From Paracyclopina nana (lineage: Eukaryota; Arthropoda; Copepoda; Cyclopoida; Cyclopettidae), in contig JAGUCH010000001.1 in assembly GCA_019096065.1 (NCBI GenBank), positions 4,960,001 to 5,024,000 of the forward strand: 64,000 nt of DNA, given 5' to 3'. This document shows, in pieces, positions 58,975-64,000 of the stretch. Each line of letters starts with the position of its first letter. Positions within the stretch are counted from its first letter, which is position 1. The translations under genes and the position numbers were made by a program. The notes beneath the pieces are model-generated. The model was not told where the DNA came from. It ran no database searches and worked only from the letters and a program-made list of their open reading frames with translations.

Positions 58975-60905
58975 AGCTGTCGTAGAGTTTTGATCAATAA
59001 CACTTATGGCAATTTTTCACGACCACCACGTCAGGAAATCTCTTTAGGTATGATGGGTTGTCATATACTTTGCTGCAGTTGAGACACATGATCGATGGAT
59101 CCTTGTATATATACTATATGGATTTCCTTACACTTGCTTGCAAAAGGTACTGCTACCTCCTCTCCTTTTAGGGATAACAATTTCTCCTTAGGGTCATACT
59201 CACGCAAAAACTGAGATGAGCAAGGTAGGCCTAGTAAGATGAGGGCTCAAGTGTATGGTTGTTGTGGTGCATCACAAAAACCATTTGACTCAATTCATGG
59301 AAAAAGCTAATAAAATGATGCACTTTGCAACCCATTTGCCAAAGAAAGCCAGCTCGTCCATCTTAAAAGATACAGGGTGTCTCTATGCAATTCTCAATTT
59401 TTATTCCTCCTTTTGTGGGACATCCTTCACTTTACTTTGGAGTTGCTTCGCTCTAAACTGCAGCAGACCGAAACACTCTAGCATCATTTTTCATTTTTAC
59501 TCATGTACAAAACTACTCTCTATAGTAAAGCTACAAAAAGTTGCGTGCACTATGGGCTATTCTCAGTAAGAAAAGCTGCATCTAGCCTACCAAATCAAAC
59601 TGTTACTCAGCTCTGATCACGAGTACTCAAGCTCAACATTTTTGCTCTGAATTACTGCTTGTAAAGAGAGGCCTTCTGTACGTGAAAAATGCTACGCCTA
59701 CCGTGAGCTTTCACTTTCTGTGGAAAAACTTTTGTTGACCTTTCCTTTTAGATGTAATAATAAATTGTTGTTTTTCCTTTCGTACTGTGAGAGTAATATG
59801 GCCGTTTTATGGCTTTAGTGCCTTGACCAGCAATTATCACGTATTTAATTTCCGGAGGGAAAAGACTTTTCCTGAGAATGCAGTAAAATAATTTTGAAAG
59901 AAAAAGCGAGTACCCATAATTTCAACTTCTTTAATGTAGCGTTTTCCTCGAGTAAACGCGTTAGTTAAGTTAGTAAGCAAGCTTTTTTTAGAAAATGACG
60001 AAAAACCATGCGGTAGTAAATAATGTATGATGCACCTCTGTATTGGTGAAAGCTTTTGTGCATGGATGTGTGTTTTCTTGGTATAGTTGTCCATCTCAGA
60101 TCCCAGGCAAGTGACAAAGTAGCTTGCAAACAACTTGCACAGGGGACAAAAAGTATCTTAAAACTTACGTTTGTCTCGCGCGCATCTTTTCGAAGGAATG
60201 GAAACTGAAACGCATTAATGAATGAGATTTGTTCTCGAATTTCGCCCCTACTGTGCTCTCTCAGAAAAAAAATCATCATGGACCATCCATATCAATGAGA
60301 TCTAGACAAACAGGATCAACCAGTCTAGTGAGAAGTAAGAAGCTAGGGATCTTTTCGACCCTTTTTTCCGTGTAGATTTGCCCTATTTTTGTCAGATCTT
60401 ACGGGAGCAGTGGGCATAAAGGGAACTTTTGGTCCAAACCTTTATACACCTCCTGAGAGTACAATTTTAGTCCCATGGGAATATAAAAACGAGACCAGCT
60501 CGTAGTTACTAAATTCTTCGACATTGAAAACAATGACCTAAAAAGTGTGTTCAACTTGTGGTCTAAAGCGAGCAATTTCTGAGGCTTGGAAGGCTTACAA
60601 TTAAGCACCTTTTATCTCGCTTGCCTCTTTTTTTAACTTAAATAGCTACAGATATCCTTTTAGACGCTTTAAAAATCCTAATTATTTCTATCGCGATTGA
60701 CTTTCAGGAAAACATGAATTCTTACGCGCAATGTCTGCTTCTCCCTTGGAAAGGGGTATTATGGTTCCATTGCTTAAAATGGTTCAAGCCCCAAGGGATG
60801 TAAGGGGGAAATCTTTTCACCAACCCTAATTATTTTACCTAGACTAGTTTCACCGCAAAATAGCTCTAGTACTTTCTATATGGGTCATTTTTGATTTATA
60901 GCATT
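58975..60905. other. 1.9 kb without a gene
   Basis: AT-rich sequence downstream of the lectin/EGF/Kelch gene. Short open frames on both strands lack family similarity and splice context. I see nothing else. Confidence 0.45.
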
Positions 60906-62103
60906 CCCAACCAGAATTTTGCCGAAATTATCGGTTAATATTCGGGACCATTTTGATATCAAATTTGATCTTGAATACTTCGCGAATAGGGGTTTAATCC
61001 GTGACGGAATTAATTGCTGAGAAATTGATTATCTCATGAAAAGTAACTGAAATTCAATGTTGATTACTTCCTGATTATTTCATATGCTTGGCCACTTTCA
61101 GCAGAATATTCAGGAACTTTTCAGGAACTTTTCAGGAATTGATTTCAGTTAATATTTAAGGACTTGATTTCAGTTATATTCAAGGACCTGTCAAAAATTA
61201 ATTTTTTGGAGAGCTTTCTAGCTTTTTGATTAAGCTTTCTCTTTCTTTAGACTATGATGGATTTTAAGTGAAAGAAAGAAAGTTAGAAAAGCTAGAAAGA
61301 AAGTTTACCCATGGTGGATTCGAACCCATGACCCTCAGATTTGGAATCCAGCGCCTTGCCTCTAGACCACAGATGTCCCACTCTGATTTGGGCTTTTTTT
61401 AGCTATAATATTGTGCAGAACATACTCTAGATGGAGCTAGCTTTAATTTTTAGAGTACTTGGAAATGTCTTTTAAGTCCAGTTGTCACTGAATAGTTTTT
61501 GAACTTGAACTGAAATCATTCTTGAAAAGTTATTGACATGAACACTCCTGAATTGTAATTGAATATTCAAGTTTCATTCATTATTGAAAAGCTACTGAAC
61601 ATAATCTCTTGCATAGTTCTTGAATTGTCAAGAAGCTTTTGTTGCTGAAAAGTTGCTGAAATGAACATTACTGAATAGTTCTTGAAAAATTAAGCATAAT
61701 TTATTGTTGAAAAGTTGATGATTGAAAGTTCTTGAATAGTTCTTGAATTATCAAAAAGTATTCATTATTGAAAAGTTGTTGAATTGAACATTACTGAATA
61801 GTTCTTGAATAGTCAAGAAGTATTCATTGTTGAAAAGTTGCTGAAATCAAAGTTTCTGAATAGTTCTTGAATAGTCAAGTCATATTCATTATTGAAAAGT
61901 TACTGAGCTAAACCTATTGAATAGTTACCGAACAGTCAATAGCTTTTCACACTGAGAAATTGTTGAAAAGTTATTGAGCTTAAAGTTCCTGATTTGTTCC
62001 CAAGCACTCGAGAAGTTTTCATCAATGAAAAGCTCCCGAAAAGCTCATTTTGCCAATTCGGGAACTATTCAGGCCCGAATCGGAAACTAAAATTCTGGTT
62101 GGG
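60906..62103. mobile_element. non-autonomous element with inverted termini and internal tRNA-like module, copy B
   Basis: The ends are CCCAACCAGAATTTTG (60906-60921) and TAAAATTCTGGTTGGG (62088-62103), inverted with one mismatch. The order is reversed relative to copy A: the CAGGAACTTTTCAGGAACTT repeat (about 61105), the GAAAGAAAGAAAG stretch, the tRNA-like module on the minus strand (61308-61374), and then about ten diverged copies of a roughly 60-bp unit around GAATAGTTCTTGAATAGTC and TTGAAAAGTTGCTGAA (61480-62040). It lacks the nested MITE of copy A. Confidence 0.75.
61308..61374 (-). pseudogene. tRNA-like module of element copy B, Trp(CCA)-like
   Basis: It is nearly identical to 6351-6420 (B box GGTTCGAATCC, anticodon loop TTCCAAA, A box TGGTCTAGAGG), with one clear difference after the anticodon stem (GGGTCATG against GGTTCATG). 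Preservation in both copies, while the flanks have diverged, suggests this part is under constraint within the element. Confidence 0.55.
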
Positions 62104-62395
62104 TTCAAACGTCTCCAAAGAATAATTACTAATGACTGTCATCAGCCAAAGCTCATATGGTAGATGACAAGAGCCTTGGCAACAAAATATGAGAAAAAAA
62201 GTCATTGTTACATCATTTCTCAAGATCGTTCTGATAAGGATTGAAGAGAAGAAAGGAGATGACAAAAAGAAGCTCTATATTTTTTTTGCATCGAACAACG
62301 TCACACCTATCACATTTTCTGTAAATAATTGTGCCTTTTTAAGCAATGCATACACTTTTGAGCTGGAGGCTGCAATAGTCAGTCTCACGGGTCAA

Positions 62396-62670
62396 AAAGT
62401 CAAGTCATTTTAACTTAGACACGCCAAGTTATTTTAGGTTAGACATTTTGTCAATGATTTTACCTTTTGGCGCAGCTGAATTAAGTTATCAAGTCTAGAT
62501 GTTTTAATTAAGACCCCTTTCGGCAGAGCACTTATAGCTTTCATAAGTTTCCTTAACGTGCCAAAAATAATATTCATCAGGTGCCTTGCTAAAATGTGCC
62601 TGTGCCTAACATGCTCATCAAAAATGATTCTAAGCTAAAATGACTATGCCAAAACGTGTCTAACTTATTC
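62396..62670. repeat. possible small foldback-like inverted repeat
   Basis: AGTCATTTTAACTTAGACACG at the left is partly mirrored by CGTGTCTAACTTA and CTAAGCTAAAATGACT at the right, in the style of the two larger foldback-like elements. Pairing is patchy and the boundaries are uncertain. Confidence 0.35.
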
Positions 62671-63666
62671 CCACTGTACAAAATATGTCAAAATGCTAAT
62701 GGTAAGGATTGTCCTTTCCTTAATAGATGAACATCGCCATTGATGTTATATGCTTGTTTTACGAATTTTTGGGATCATTTTCCATCTAGTGATTTGTTGA
62801 GTCAAAGCAATCTGTTAATGATGCTGCCTCTACAAAATAGCGTAAGGTACCATGAAAGGAAATTGCTACTTTCCTATAATGAAGGTGCATAAAAGGCCTA
62901 ATTTCCTCGGGCTTTTCTCTCCAAAAATATTCACTTCCAGAAGTGTACGTCAAGCCTATTTATATATAGCCAAAGGTGGGGCTCAAAAGCTCAACCATAT
63001 ATTTTTCTACTTTTGGGCCCTTTTTTTTATCTTAACCCAACTTTTGTTCCTAACTTTTCAAATGAGATTAAAAAGTTGGCCTTGTGCAATTTTATTTCTG
63101 TGGAATCAATGTTGTGTGTAAAATTTGGGTTTTTAAAAGCTTCTTCTACTTTCCAAGGTCGGCGGGGGACTCCTGATTTTCATCAAGACAAAATCCAGAA
63201 AATCCGGCTGAAGAAAAGCTAAAATTATCCTCAAACCTCTGAACGAATGGGAAGCTTTCGTTTCAAGGCATGGCTTGGATGATTACTTTGGGGATTCCAA
63301 AGCTGCAATAAAACCAAGCTTCGAAAAATGTTCGGCTTCTTTTGATCAAGGATGAATATCTCACGGCAAGGTTGAATATCTCATTGCCTTGTTACTTACA
63401 GCTGGATAATAATAAAGCTATTACAATTCACAACAGTAACATAACAATAACAAACGCAAGTAGCACGCCTAGCGGACGGAAAGTTGAAACATTTGGGATT
63501 AGGGAGTAGTCGATTCAAAATTCAGTGCTACAAGATCCCTTGATGTGCGCGTGCAGTGAATTTTGGATCGTTTACATCGCCTAACAAGAAAAGGATTAAT
63601 AAAAGGACCGATCTTAGGGCAATTTTTGTGTGCATTAGCAATTTTTTTAGTTTCGTGTTGGGTACA

Positions 63667-63781
63667 TACTAAATACCGCACGCAATGCACACTACAAAAT
63701 ACCGCACACTACTAAATACCGCACACTACTAAATACCGCACACTACTAAATACCGCACACTACTAAATACCGCACACTACT
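63667..63781 (+). repeat. 17-bp tandem repeat array
   Basis: AAATACCGCACACTACT is repeated about five times almost perfectly from 63696, with degenerate copies before it. Confidence 0.9.
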
Positions 63782-63831
63782 TTTTATATTATATTATATC
63801 AATGAACTCATGAAACTGGCTGTTTGACCCA

Positions 63832-63978
63832 GGTTGAGTTTATGTTGTTATGTAACATTAACTTCCATACCTCCTATGTAAAAAAATGGGAAAAAATTGA
63901 ATGTGACAAGGAAAATGGGTATTTTCGATTTTACCAAGGTGTCAAGGCAGTTAATGTTACATAATGACTAAACCTCAA
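63832..63978. mobile_element. short inverted-repeat element next to the 17-bp array
   Basis: GTTATGTAACATTAACT on the left and AGTTAATGTTACATAATGAC on the right pair, and the outer GGTTGAGTTTA/TAAACCTCAA extends the arms to about 30 bp. The 80-bp interior is AT-rich and non-coding. It starts about 50 bases past the tandem array. Confidence 0.6.
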
Positions 63979-64000
63979 TTTTGATAAAACGTATATGTTT

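Overview
This window is nuclear DNA from an AT-rich animal genome, almost certainly an arthropod. Genes are split by spliceosomal introns (44 bp to about 3 kb) with GT-AG boundaries, and two products point to arthropods: the photoreceptor zinc-finger factor Glass and a Dpr-type two-immunoglobulin receptor. A crustacean is my best guess, but the sequence does not settle it. I rebuilt the gene models by hand from splice sites, reading phase and family similarity. No bacterial genes, rRNA genes or CRISPR arrays were seen.

Layout. (1) 39-9894, plus strand: 3' part of a kainate-type ionotropic glutamate receptor, 15 exons including a possible 6-nt microexon. (2) 10844-12210, plus: a PDGF/VEGF-domain growth factor with a predicted transmembrane anchor. 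(3) 12758-14119, plus: a protein that contains only the N-terminal helical domain of adenylyl cyclase-associated protein (CAP). (4) 15266-17397, minus: two tandem paralogous genes for small secreted ten-cysteine proteins of unknown family. (5) 18014-about 23438, minus: glass. (6) 26635-30317, minus: the 3' five exons of a dpr-like gene, whose 5' exons are not identified. (7) about 30.3-55.4 kb: a long stretch with no recognisable exon, holding several non-autonomous transposons and two large foldback-like repeats. (8) 55464-58931, plus: a secreted C-type lectin / EGF / Kelch protein. (9) 58.9-64 kb: repeats only.

Mobile DNA is dominated by short non-autonomous elements with terminal inverted repeats, several with 3-bp TAA-type or TA target duplications. 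Two unusual elements, at 5582-7028 and 60906-62103, carry a tRNA-like module inside inverted termini. Two foldback-like elements, at 47209-48120 and 49523-50460, have arms built from short tandem units. No transposase gene is visible, so all of these would need enzymes supplied from elsewhere.

The genes do not form a pathway or operon. Three of them (kainate receptor, glass, dpr) have well known neuronal roles in other animals, but this looks like chance clustering.
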